The translations under genes and the position numbers were made by a program. DNA of 64,000 nucleotides, taken from NCBI RefSeq assembly GCF_016899425.1, contig NZ_CP045995.1, positions 2,232,001 through 2,296,000 on the forward strand, in the 5' to 3' direction. The notes under the pieces were generated by a model. That model was not told the DNA's origin. It was given only the letters and a program-made list of their open reading frames with translations, and ran no database searches. This document shows positions 53,235 through 61,819 of the stretch, in pieces; position 1 is the first letter of the stretch, and every line of letters begins with the position of its first letter. The stretch comes from Burkholderia sp. MS389. GTDB lineage: Bacteria > Pseudomonadota > Gammaproteobacteria > Burkholderiales > Burkholderiaceae.

Positions 53235-53400
53235 GTCCGTCTCTTGCTGATTGCGTAGTGACGGAAATGATACGGGGGACAGAAGGGAAAAAGGATCCAA
53301 AGTTGGCTGAGGATTCAGCTCTAAGTGGAATTAATTTTTCTTTGCATGGGAAGTGGGGGGATTAGTTTCTCCACCGGTTCGCTGGCCGGAATCGTCGCGA

Positions 53401-53733
53401 TTACGTCGCCCCATCGAGGCCGGGTTGGGTCGATAACCGGTGCGCATCCCGTACCCATGCCAGCAGCGCCTGCTCGTACCTCGACGGAATCGTGACCGTG
53501 AGCGTCGTGAGGCGGGCGGCGTTGCATGGCAGATCGAGATAGCGTCGCCAGGCTTTTCGCACAAGTTGCGACATCGCGGAGTGCGTCATGCCGAGTTCGG
53601 CGGCCAGCGCCCGTTGTGATCGGCCCTTCACGAAAATCTCGTGCAAGGCCCACTGGTTCAGCGGCTTGATCCGCGTATCCTGCATCCGCAACAGCCGAAA
53701 CTGTTCGTCGGTCATGCGTCGGGGCGTCGGCAT
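53401..53733 (-). CDS. TrfB/KorA-like DNA-binding protein in T6SS cluster
   Basis: 110 residues. MTDEQFRLLRMQDTRIKPLN precedes a helix-turn-helix, RSQRALAAELGMTHSAMSQL, characteristic of the KorA/TrfB plasmid repressor family. The C terminus (RYEQALLAWVRDAH) is helical. Its ATG directly abuts the stop of the PAAR gene, so it ends the T6SS effector operon. A regulator of the cluster is the simplest inference. Confidence 0.75.
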   Translation of the reverse strand: MPTPRRMTDEQFRLLRMQDTRIKPLNQWALHEIFVKGRSQRALAAELGMTHSAMSQLVRKAWRRYLDLPCNAARLTTLTVTIPSRYEQALLAWVRDAHRLSTQPGLDGAT

Positions 53734-53991
53734 TCAGACCCGCCCCGAATGTTGAAGCGACGAGATCAATTCCGCGCCGCACGAAGTCTTGTGGCCGTCG
53801 AACGCGGCGGCCCCGCCTTCGATGTCGAAGGCCGGGTCGCCTTCGGCAATCGTGCAGGCGCCATGAATCGGACACGAGCACGCGTCGCCGATACGAGCGA
53901 CCGCGCGCCCCATCACCGTGCTTTTTCGGGCGCCGGATTCGACCCGGCCGCCGTGGGTGTGCGTATCTTCTACCCGGATAATTCCCCGCAT
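53734..53991 (-). CDS. PAAR-domain T6SS spike-tip protein
   Basis: 85 residues from ATG 53991, with GGAGGA upstream. It is an entire single PAAR domain: VESGARKSTVMGRAVARIGD, ACSCPIHGACTIAEGDPAFD and IEGGAAAFDGHKTSCGAELI. Conserved His/Cys residues would hold the tip zinc. No effector extension, so it is a stand-alone tip for the VgrG encoded at the head of the cluster. Confidence 0.9.
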   Translation of the reverse strand: MRGIIRVEDTHTHGGRVESGARKSTVMGRAVARIGDACSCPIHGACTIAEGDPAFDIEGGAAAFDGHKTSCGAELISSLQHSGRV

Positions 53992-54070
53992 GGGATTCCG
54001 TCCTCCAAATGGTTTGAGGTCTGACGCGGGGATCACGTTCGGACGAAGCGATTTGCCGCGCCGGTGTGCG

Positions 54071-55552
54071 TCACCATGAATAGCCCTGCATGCCGTAATT
54101 TGTGTCGTGTCGGCGGCCCCACCACGGCAGGTAGGCATTGTTGCCGCCGCGTGCGCGGAACCAGTCCTTGTCGGGGTCGATCGTCGTGAGCTTCGACGGT
54201 GGCCGGACAACGACCGCGACGGGATGCTCGGGATCGGTCGTGCCGGCGACGAGTGCGTTGCCGCCGAAATGGTTGATCCGGCCGATGGCGAGCGCGACAT
54301 CTGTCAGTGCGCTGCCGGTTCCCATGTCGCCAAGTAGGGCGGCCGTGTTGAATGTCTGTTTGCGGTGGTCGTATTCGGGGAGGGTTTCGGTCAACGTCTG
54401 CGCGAGGGTGGCAAGGCGCGCCGACGATGCGTCGCTGCCTTTACCTGCGTCGTGAACGATGTAGTTGACGCCGGTTGCCGCGATGCCGGCATTGCGCGCC
54501 GCTTGCTCGAGGGTCGCCTTCCACGCCTGCACGGCGCGTGTTGTGCCGACCTTCTGCGGAAAATCATGCGTGTTGCCGGTTGCGGCTTTGCCGATCCAGG
54601 CGAGCGGTTCGCGCTCGGTATTGAAGGTCGGACCGGCGAGGAAGAGCGTGACAAGGTTCTCGTTGATCTGTGCATCCGTGGGCGGGAAGTTAGGTGCGTC
54701 CCAGTTCACTACCCAGACGCTCTTGTCGGGGTTCGCCTGCAAATAGTCCAACGCGTTGTTCAGGGATGTGAATCCGGCGTTCGCGCCGCCTCGCGTGATT
54801 TGTACGTCGGGAGGCGTGTCGCGGCTCCACAAAGTCTTGGGTGACGGCGGGCCGATTTCGAAGTATTCGACAATCTCCTTGGTCAGGATAGCTTTGGCAT
54901 AACCCGGTTCGAGCCTGACGGGTATGGCGAGTTCGACGTGAACTCCGGCGAGTTCGCGCCAGTCTTTTGAATTGTCAGGATTAACTGTGTAGAAGTACTT
55001 TGCGTTTGTCGCGTAACGCGTATGCATCAATCCAAGCGCCTCATTGATGTACTTGTGATAAAAACCTTTAAACGTCTCTTCCCCTTCATTGCCATATGCA
55101 ACACCTGCTACTGATTGCAGCGTTGTGAACGACTTCGGATCGGTTCGTACCATGTCATCGTTCTTGTTCGGTGCGGCGAGTCCTTGGGTCCACAATAATT
55201 GCCATTGAGTCGGGTAGTCTTTACGCTCCAATGGATTTAACCAGATTAGCCCAACGACCTGTGCGACGAACGGCTTCACTGCTTCTTCCGCAGAGGATCC
55301 CGCATGCGTTACGGGTTCCGTTGCCGGTGCCGCGTGCGCCGGCCGTACCGTGGCCGTGGTGAACAGGAGCACCATGAGTGCCGCCAGGCTGGGCACGACG
55401 AAGAATCGTTTCATCCAATCCCCTATTTCCAGTTGTATCGGGTCCGGTTGTTCTACCTGCGCCATCAACGACGCCATGAGTACGGCCGCGATCATCCATG
55501 CCGCGACCGCAACGGCGGCACGTCTAGGCCATGTAGCGATCAGTGCCTTCAT
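54071..55552 (-). CDS. tla3: DUF2875 protein, Tla3-like T6SS lipase adaptor
   Basis: 493 residues. There are two hydrophobic N-terminal segments (AAVAVAAWMIAAVLMASLMA; FFVVPSLAALMVLLF). The DUF2875 region follows: FVAQVVGLIWLNPLERKDYP, WQLLWTQGLAAPN, ELAGVHVELAIPVRLEPGYA and, at the end, DWFRARGGNNAYLPWWGR. DUF2875 proteins travel with DUF3274 phospholipases; in Pseudomonas aeruginosa Tla3 loads Tle3 onto VgrG. The ribosome site CGGAG survives just upstream. An IS element now separates it from tle3, so it may have lost operon transcription. The membrane segments leave open an immunity role. Confidence 0.85.
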   Translation of the reverse strand: MKALIATWPRRAAVAVAAWMIAAVLMASLMAQVEQPDPIQLEIGDWMKRFFVVPSLAALMVLLFTTATVRPAHAAPATEPVTHAGSSAEEAVKPFVAQVVGLIWLNPLERKDYPTQWQLLWTQGLAAPNKNDDMVRTDPKSFTTLQSVAGVAYGNEGEETFKGFYHKYINEALGLMHTRYATNAKYFYTVNPDNSKDWRELAGVHVELAIPVRLEPGYAKAILTKEIVEYFEIGPPSPKTLWSRDTPPDVQITRGGANAGFTSLNNALDYLQANPDKSVWVVNWDAPNFPPTDAQINENLVTLFLAGPTFNTEREPLAWIGKAATGNTHDFPQKVGTTRAVQAWKATLEQAARNAGIAATGVNYIVHDAGKGSDASSARLATLAQTLTETLPEYDHRKQTFNTAALLGDMGTGSALTDVALAIGRINHFGGNALVAGTTDPEHPVAVVVRPPSKLTTIDPDKDWFRARGGNNAYLPWWGRRHDTNYGMQGYSW

Positions 55553-55564
55553 CAGTTGCTCCGA

Positions 55565-56710
55565 GAAACCCCGTCCTTCAGGACGGGGAGGAAAGGCGTG
55601 CTGTTAACAGGCAGCTTTTCCCACGGGTTAGGATCACCGGCATGATTCTTGTCTACCGCTACCGGGTGAAATCGCTCAACGGACTGCTTAACAAGCAGAG
55701 CCGTGCGGTGAACTACGTCTGGAACTTCTGCAACGACACGCAGAAGCACGCGCTCAAGTGGAACAAGAAGTGGCCGACCGGTTTCGACTTGAATGTGCTC
55801 ACGACCGGCAGCAGCAAGGCGCTCGGCATCCACTCCGGCACGATCAACGCGACGTGCGAGCAATACGCGAAGTCGCGCAGTCAGCACCGTCGCCCGTACC
55901 TGCGTTATCGCGGCAGGAAGTCGCTGGGCTGGGTGCCGCTGAAGGGCCGCGACCTGAAGCGCGAGGGCGACGCGTTTCGCTTTGCCGGCAACACGTTTCG
56001 CGTGTTCAACAGCTGGCCGCTTCCCGAAGGCAAGATCAAGGACGGGACGAACTTTGCGCAGGATGCACGCGGTAATTGGTTCTTGAACATCGTGATCGAG
56101 ATGCCCGATGTGCAGGCTCGTCCGATCCGTTCCGGTGTCGGCATCGATCTCGGCCTGAAAGACTTCGCCACACTTTCGACCGGCGAGAAGCTGCCAAATG
56201 ACCGGTTCGGCAGGCGCGCGGTGGATAAGCTGGGGAAAGCTCAGCGGGCGCGAAAGCACAAACGACATATCGCGAAGCTGCACGCCAAGGTGGCGAACGC
56301 CCGTGCCGATTTCCAGCACAAGCTCGCGCTCGATCTGGTGCGGCGCTTCGATTACATCGCGGTCGGCAACGTGTCGGCCGCAAAACTCGCCAGAACCAGG
56401 ATGGCGAAGAGCGTCTACGACGCGTCCTGGTCGTCCTTCCGGAACAAGCTCCGCTATAAAGCGATCGCGCACGGGGCCACGTTCGAGGAAGTCGACGAAA
56501 GCGGTTCGACCCAGTCCTGTTCGTCGTGCGAGCCGAAAGACAGCACGACGCGGCCGAAAGGTATCGCGGGACTGAGAATAAGAGAGTGGACCTGCAGTGA
56601 CTGTGGTGCCGAGCATGATCGAGATACCAACGCTGCGTTGAACATTCTCCGATGCGGACGTGCATCGCCAGGTGTGGGAATCCTCTCCCTTTAGGGAGTG
56701 GAGGACGTCA
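55565..56710 (+). mobile_element. IS200/IS605-family (IS1341-type) TnpB-only element
   Basis: The left end contains a perfect 8-bp hairpin CCCCGTCC-TTCA-GGACGGGG (55569-55588), typical of IS605-group ends. The right end has CTCCC-TTTA-GGGAG (56685-56698), then GGAGGACGTCA, resembling the usual GAGGATGTCAA terminus. There is no tnpA, so it depends on a helper for movement. The right boundary falls on the tle3 stop codon and the left boundary ~12-15 bp before the tla3 start. Exact ends are approximate. Orientation is opposite to the interrupted operon. Confidence 0.82.
55642..56694 (+). CDS. tnpB: TnpB (OrfB) RNA-guided nuclease of IS200/IS605 family
   Basis: 350 residues, apparently intact. 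The N-terminal RVKSLNGLLNKQSRAVNYVW is the usual start. RuvC-I Asp169 is in GVGIDLGLKDFATL. The canonical RuvC-II Glu position is Gly242 (FDYIAVGNV), with a possible replacement Glu in FEEVDESGSTQSC (282-286), as in TnpBs with a rearranged catalytic site. The zinc finger is C293-x2-C296 and C318-x2-C321, and RuvC-III Asp328 is in HDRDTNAALNIL. Family role: omegaRNA-guided cleavage that keeps the IS in place. The 3' end of the gene and the right end would encode the omegaRNA scaffold. Confidence 0.9.
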   Translation: MILVYRYRVKSLNGLLNKQSRAVNYVWNFCNDTQKHALKWNKKWPTGFDLNVLTTGSSKALGIHSGTINATCEQYAKSRSQHRRPYLRYRGRKSLGWVPLKGRDLKREGDAFRFAGNTFRVFNSWPLPEGKIKDGTNFAQDARGNWFLNIVIEMPDVQARPIRSGVGIDLGLKDFATLSTGEKLPNDRFGRRAVDKLGKAQRARKHKRHIAKLHAKVANARADFQHKLALDLVRRFDYIAVGNVSAAKLARTRMAKSVYDASWSSFRNKLRYKAIAHGATFEEVDESGSTQSCSSCEPKDSTTRPKGIAGLRIREWTCSDCGAEHDRDTNAALNILRCGRASPGVGILSL

Positions 56711-59020
56711 AATCGCTCCCCCGACCTTCAGATAGAACTGACCTTCTCGTTCATCCACGATCGTACCGGGCATGTTTCCTTCGCTGTTTTCAGCGTGGAC
56801 CCATTCATACAACGGCAATCTATCAAGCTCTCCTTTTGTGAAATAGATTGCATATTTCCCGTTTGGATTGTCTTCTGGGATACCCGTGCCCATCCGCCAA
56901 TCCGCCTCAATCCGTAGCGCTTTCATTTGCTTGGGCGTCAGATAGCAAACCCCGATCGCCACATCGTACGCAAGCGCCTTTTCGGCATGCTCCGGATTGG
57001 TCATCGTCGTGGAGTGATTTGTCGGGCTGTTGGTCGAGCCACGATCTAGCCAATCGACAATCTGCTGATCGCGCCATTCCTTGTAGCCTTCCGGCATTTC
57101 GCTCTTGCCGTCCTCGCCGATCACGTGGCCATCACCATCGAGCCATTCCGTATTCAGCGTTCGCCGCGCCTCCATCCGCATCAGCGCGCGATCCTCATAA
57201 CGCTGTCCGGCTTCGCTCTCTGCCGTACCTTGCGCGACGCTGTCATTGTTCTTCGCCTTGTACTGATCGTAGGGATCATCAGCGCGCTTGTCGGCGTCTG
57301 TCTTGCTTGCGTCGCGCCATGCGGCCGGCGGATCGTTGCCTTCGTTGAAGTCGCTTGTCGCATTGCCGTCCTTCGTTTCGATGGGCTTGCCGAACCGCAA
57401 CGCCTTCGGCGGGAACGGTTCGTCGAGTGCCGGAGCGTCCGCCACCACGCTCCAGCCCTTCGGCGGATTGGCGTTCACGCGGAACATATTCAATGCCGAG
57501 CTGATCTGGGTCACGAAAAACATGATCGGCGCGGATGCAAGCGTGGCCGCCACCCCGAACACGGACTCGTTTCCCTTGAGTGCACCGATGAGATTGAACT
57601 TGGCCGGCGGCGAAGGCGGATACCAGAATCCCGACGTCGTTCCCTCTTTGCCATGCCGCCAGTCATCCTCCCGATACCGATAGCGTTTCTGTACGCCAAC
57701 CTTGAAGCCGGAGGCAAAGACGCGCTGCGTCAGCACGCCGGGGACACTGATATCGTTCAGCTCGTTCTCGTCGATGCCGCGCCAGCCGATGCCTTGAACC
57801 GTGACCGCCGAAATCACCTGATCGTGCGGACAGCAATACGCGGTGACGCGACCATACGTCGATCCGTTCAGGCCGTGGCGAATCCGATCCTCTTGCGCCG
57901 AATAAGACCGCTTGCTGGTCGGCGATACCCGTTCGTTGGCCATGTCTTCATCGATCTTGTCGGTGGAAAGTTCGTATGCCTTACGAGTGCCGATGATCGA
58001 CAGAAACTTGCCGAATGTTTTCGTGCGCGCGGCGTAGGTCTGCCGTCCGCGACGACCGCTGCCGTCCCTGGTCGCGCGTTGCGACCAGGTATCCATGAAC
58101 GTATCGGATGGATTTGGGCCATCTGCGCGCGCAAGACTGTACGGCGCATTAGCCAGTACGTAGGCATCCGCCACGCAATGCCCGCTACGTCCCCACGGAT
58201 CTTCGACATCGGGCAGTGCATCGCCGAAGAACGCCGCCGTCAGGCCCACGATGTTGCCCTGGCTATGGCATACGACGGTAATCGGCACGTCGGCCTGCAT
58301 GCGGCGAATCGACTCGATCAGCCTCGCGAGGCGCAACGCCGCGAGCACGCCATATGCGCGGGGCGGCGCGCGATACAGCGGCCGGTTGGTCGGGTTGATC
58401 CCCTGGACGGTCAACCACCCGGCCGCGCGGTCGTCGAGGCCGCCGTGCCAGAGATCGGGCAGACTCGCGCAACCGTTCGTGAACGGGCCGCCGCCCCAAT
58501 AGTCCTTCTCGTTCAGGAAAATCTTGTCGCCGTACTCTTTCAGCTCTGCGGCGGTTGCCCGATAGCCCCATCGGAAATGAATGACGGGAGAGAAGGACGG
58601 GTCAGATTTGATGTAATTGCCGGACCAAAGCTTCGGATTCAGAAACCCGTCCGGCGTCACGCTTTCCGTGTACTTCGCCGGCACCAATTGCCCGGCGTCG
58701 ATGCCGTGATACATCAATTGATCGTCCAGCCGCCCAAGCCGGCGATTCAGGCCATCGCACAGCCCTTGCTCGGCGGCTTCAAACCATTCGCCTTCGGAGT
58801 TCACGCCATGGACGAAGATGACGACACCAGGCAACGGCATTTGCTTGATACAGATCAGCCGGGTGTCTTTCGTCCACATCGAGACTCCGTCGCTCCGACC
58901 GACGACGATCTGAGGTGGCTCCGGGCGCGACGCAGCCGCGTCGGGCACATCGGCCCGCGAGGCGTGCTCGTCGGTGCGTGCGTCCTCTTCCGGCCGAGGA
59001 TCGAGAGATGAATCAATCAT
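56708..59020 (-). CDS. tle3: Tle3-type T6SS phospholipase effector (alpha/beta hydrolase, DUF3274)
   Basis: 770 residues from ATG 59020, with CAGGAG six bases upstream (ATG 59047 overlaps the vgrG stop and is poorer). The alpha/beta hydrolase part shows VVIFVHGVNSEGEWFE (residues 66-81) and nucleophile Ser253 in VVCHSQGNIVG. A DUF3274 region follows, and a hydrophobic stretch near 510-540 (ESVFGVAATLASAPIMFFVT). The C-terminal part is charged (DASKTDADKRADDPYDQYKA). It is delivered on the VgrG/PAAR spike to hydrolyse target-cell phospholipids. Directly downstream of vgrG (19-bp gap). The IS right end touches the stop codon without altering the product much. Confidence 0.9.
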   Translation of the reverse strand: MIDSSLDPRPEEDARTDEHASRADVPDAAASRPEPPQIVVGRSDGVSMWTKDTRLICIKQMPLPGVVIFVHGVNSEGEWFEAAEQGLCDGLNRRLGRLDDQLMYHGIDAGQLVPAKYTESVTPDGFLNPKLWSGNYIKSDPSFSPVIHFRWGYRATAAELKEYGDKIFLNEKDYWGGGPFTNGCASLPDLWHGGLDDRAAGWLTVQGINPTNRPLYRAPPRAYGVLAALRLARLIESIRRMQADVPITVVCHSQGNIVGLTAAFFGDALPDVEDPWGRSGHCVADAYVLANAPYSLARADGPNPSDTFMDTWSQRATRDGSGRRGRQTYAARTKTFGKFLSIIGTRKAYELSTDKIDEDMANERVSPTSKRSYSAQEDRIRHGLNGSTYGRVTAYCCPHDQVISAVTVQGIGWRGIDENELNDISVPGVLTQRVFASGFKVGVQKRYRYREDDWRHGKEGTTSGFWYPPSPPAKFNLIGALKGNESVFGVAATLASAPIMFFVTQISSALNMFRVNANPPKGWSVVADAPALDEPFPPKALRFGKPIETKDGNATSDFNEGNDPPAAWRDASKTDADKRADDPYDQYKAKNNDSVAQGTAESEAGQRYEDRALMRMEARRTLNTEWLDGDGHVIGEDGKSEMPEGYKEWRDQQIVDWLDRGSTNSPTNHSTTMTNPEHAEKALAYDVAIGVCYLTPKQMKALRIEADWRMGTGIPEDNPNGKYAIYFTKGELDRLPLYEWVHAENSEGNMPGTIVDEREGQFYLKVGGAI

Positions 59021-59039
59021 CCGGACTCCTGCGCTTGCG

Positions 59040-61802
59040 TTAAACATTCTTCTTGGCGAACTGCACCGCCAGCCTCTCGAACCGGTCGGTATCGACCGCC
59101 GGCAGTTCCCCGGCCGTGTCGGTCGTCAAACTCGACAGCGTTCCCGATGCCTTTCGAATCTGTCCTTCGAATCCCGGCGCCGCGTTACCGTCCGTTGGCC
59201 GAATCAGCTTCGGGACGCGGCCGAGCGGACTTTGATCGAATGTCGGCAGGTCGACGCTCATGCTGGCGGGGCCGTCCCACGCATGCCCATCGGATTTCAC
59301 GGTGAACTTGCCGGGGCATCCCAGTTCGATATCGCCGCCATGCAGCTTGAGATACGCGCCGCCGGACGTGACGAATACGACTTCGTCGCTTGCCGTGCCG
59401 GCAAGCTTGCCGTCGGCCGCGGTCAACTGGATGTTTTTGCCGGACTCGATTTGCGTGTCGTCGTTCTGCGATTGCAGGGCCACTTTCCCGTGGTTCGCAA
59501 TCGCCGATACGCCGTCGCCGTGCGCGAACATCGCGACGCCATGCCCGGCATGCAGATTGATTCGCTCGCCGCTCGTGATTTGCATGTGCTGCTGCGCGAT
59601 CTGATCGATGTTCTCGCCCGCATACGTGACGTGCGTTTTCGGCGTGACGTTCAGCGACCCCGCTTGCGCGCCGAACGCCATGAACGCGGATGCGTCGTCT
59701 GTCACGCCGGATTCCGACCGGCCGGGTTTCCAGTGACGGAAAGCATTGGCGATGTTGTCCTGGCCGGCCGTGTCGGCGGATTGCCCGCCATGCTCGCCGG
59801 CGTGATCGCCGAGTGACTTGAACAGCGCCGTGCATTGATCGAGCAAGTGAATCAGTTCTTCGCGATCGAGCTGACCGCCGGTTGCGTGCGAACGCGCATA
59901 GGTCGTCAGCAGCATGCCTTGGGCGGCGCGCAACGCCGCAGCGGCGTCGGTGCGCAGCTCCGCGCCTTCGCCTCGATCGTCCCCGTGTCCGTCCACGCGC
60001 GGCTGCGTCAGGTAGCCGAGATTCAACTGGGTATGCGCATGTTCGCTTGCCAACTGCGCGGAGATTTGCGACGGCGTATCGTCCAGGCGAAGCTGGTTGT
60101 GCCGGCGGCCCTTGACTTCCCGCGTCTTGATCCCGGACACGTAGCGATTGCCCGGCAGCCCGCCGGTATGGCTGAAAGTCGCGGGTGGGTTCGCGCCGTT
60201 GCTCAACACGCCGATGATCACCAGACGGTCCGGATCGCCCGACAGGCTCCCCAGCAGGACCTCCATGCCGACGCGCGGCAGGAACAGCGCGCCGAAATAC
60301 TCGCCCGCGAGACTCGCCGCGACGCGAATCGGCGCGCTGTCGCCGGCCAGGCCGTTCGTGCCGGCGCCTTGCGCGTGAGCATGGTCCGCCGGATCCAGCC
60401 CGTGAATCTGCACCCGCACGCGGCCGGCCTTGTCGCAAAACACCTCTTCGCCCTGCGTGCCGACGATCGTGCCGGTCAGCAGGTGAACCGGCGGCACGTC
60501 GATCGCCGGATCGTAGGCGGGCTTCAGCGGCACACCGCGCTGCACGCACGTGAAACTGTTCTCGTAGCGCGTGTCCGTTGATCCCGATGCATCGGGCGGC
60601 GGGGCGGTCGGCGTCAGGTTGCGGCTTGCCGCGAATAGTCCGCTTGTGCGGCCCGACAGGTCTTTCGGCAGGTTGTTCCAGATGGCGTGTCGAATCGACG
60701 TGACGACGAACCGACGGCGATCGATCGACTTCATATCCAGCTCGGGGTCGCCGGCCAGCGTGAACCCGTGCCCCACCAGCATGTCGCGTACGGTGCCGAT
60801 GCCTTCGAAGCGCGCGGCCGCGAACTGGTGGGCCAGCATCCGGTCGTGCGCGATGCGCGCGTGATCGTTCCACGAGTCGCCGACGTGCGGGATGTCGATC
60901 GCGACGTCGGTCAGCAGGCGCGCAAGATCGTTCCCCGACTCGCCCTGGTCGAGGCCGGTGACGGCCTCGAAGTCGTCCATGCGAGCGGTCTTGTAATCCC
61001 ACGACGGGCGGCGGACCTTGCCGGGCGACAGGCTCTGGTCGTACGCAAAGAGGGTGACGGTGTCACGTTGCTCGACGCCGGCGTCGCGCGGGTGAAGGCG
61101 TACGATACCGGCCGGCGCGTCCGGCAGACGATGCGGATCGTCGCAGAACACGAGCGTGTGAATCGGGCGCTCATCGGCCACGCCGCGTCTTCCGTCGACC
61201 GGCGCGGCCTTTGCAAAGACCGTGATGCCTTCCCGGCGCAGCAGACGCCGGATGAAGCGTGCGTCGGATTCGTTGACTTGCCGCGTCAGCTCGCGTGCCG
61301 GATACCGATCGGCCCGCAATGCCGACAGGTCGAAATCGAACGCTCGCGCGAGTGCGGGGCTACGCTGTTTCCACTCGTTCATCAGCGTCGCCAGAATGTC
61401 CGGCACGCTGCGCGAGCGGAACAGGCGGGCGTTCGTACGACGGTCCATCAGTGAAAGGGCGTCGCACACATGCAGCTGATAGACGGTCAGTTCGCCGTCG
61501 GATTGACCGGCTCGCACTTCGCGCACGATCGCGTTGATCGCCTGGATGTTGCCCCGATCGGTCGTCAGCCGGACCGATACGGGCAAACCGAGAAACAGCG
61601 CAGGCGGCAGATGATCGTAGGTCGACACGCAGGTCAGTTGCCCTTCGATGCCCGACATCAGTCCCTCGCGGATATCGGCGTGATGGAGCGCCAGCAGATG
61701 GCCGACTGCGCGTTGCGCCTGCCCGAAATGCAGGGAGACTGGACGCTTGTTCAGGTCGACCAGACCCGACGCAAAGTTTCTAAAAGTTGCTGCGATCGAC
61801 AT
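59040..61802 (-). CDS. vgrG: VgrG T6SS spike protein with DUF2345 extension
   Basis: 920 residues. gp27-like domain 1-~400 (QLTCVSTYDHLPPALFLGLP, RRLLRREGITVF). gp5 OB fold at ~450-560 with HLLTGTIVGTQGEEVFCDKA, then GRVRVQIHGLDPADH and LPRVGMEVLLGSLSGDPDRL. SHTGGLPGNRYVSGIKTREV leads into a DUF2345 beta-helix (INLHAGHGVAMFAHGDGVSA). It forms the trimeric spike that carries Tle3. It heads the minus-strand effector cluster; no structural T6SS genes are in the window, so it is an orphan vgrG island. A hairpin overlaps its start codon. Confidence 0.95.
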   Translation of the reverse strand: MSIAATFRNFASGLVDLNKRPVSLHFGQAQRAVGHLLALHHADIREGLMSGIEGQLTCVSTYDHLPPALFLGLPVSVRLTTDRGNIQAINAIVREVRAGQSDGELTVYQLHVCDALSLMDRRTNARLFRSRSVPDILATLMNEWKQRSPALARAFDFDLSALRADRYPARELTRQVNESDARFIRRLLRREGITVFAKAAPVDGRRGVADERPIHTLVFCDDPHRLPDAPAGIVRLHPRDAGVEQRDTVTLFAYDQSLSPGKVRRPSWDYKTARMDDFEAVTGLDQGESGNDLARLLTDVAIDIPHVGDSWNDHARIAHDRMLAHQFAAARFEGIGTVRDMLVGHGFTLAGDPELDMKSIDRRRFVVTSIRHAIWNNLPKDLSGRTSGLFAASRNLTPTAPPPDASGSTDTRYENSFTCVQRGVPLKPAYDPAIDVPPVHLLTGTIVGTQGEEVFCDKAGRVRVQIHGLDPADHAHAQGAGTNGLAGDSAPIRVAASLAGEYFGALFLPRVGMEVLLGSLSGDPDRLVIIGVLSNGANPPATFSHTGGLPGNRYVSGIKTREVKGRRHNQLRLDDTPSQISAQLASEHAHTQLNLGYLTQPRVDGHGDDRGEGAELRTDAAAALRAAQGMLLTTYARSHATGGQLDREELIHLLDQCTALFKSLGDHAGEHGGQSADTAGQDNIANAFRHWKPGRSESGVTDDASAFMAFGAQAGSLNVTPKTHVTYAGENIDQIAQQHMQITSGERINLHAGHGVAMFAHGDGVSAIANHGKVALQSQNDDTQIESGKNIQLTAADGKLAGTASDEVVFVTSGGAYLKLHGGDIELGCPGKFTVKSDGHAWDGPASMSVDLPTFDQSPLGRVPKLIRPTDGNAAPGFEGQIRKASGTLSSLTTDTAGELPAVDTDRFERLAVQFAKKNV

Positions 61803-61819
61803 AACGACAATCTCGTTAT
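61801..61819 (-). promoter_or_regulatory. Perfect 7-bp hairpin overlapping the vgrG start
   Basis: ATAACGA (61801-61807), loop CAATC, TCGTTAT (61813-61819). In the vgrG mRNA the stem would contain part of the AUG and the only Shine-Dalgarno-like bases (GAGA) sit at the stem-loop junction. This could limit vgrG translation. The 61803-62160 region upstream is AT-rich. Confidence 0.5.

Noticed and set aside
53281-53400. Terminator GCTGA/TCAGC near 53316 between the T6SS cluster and the desulfurase gene
   Set aside because: The stem is only five pairs with no T-run, too weak to call.
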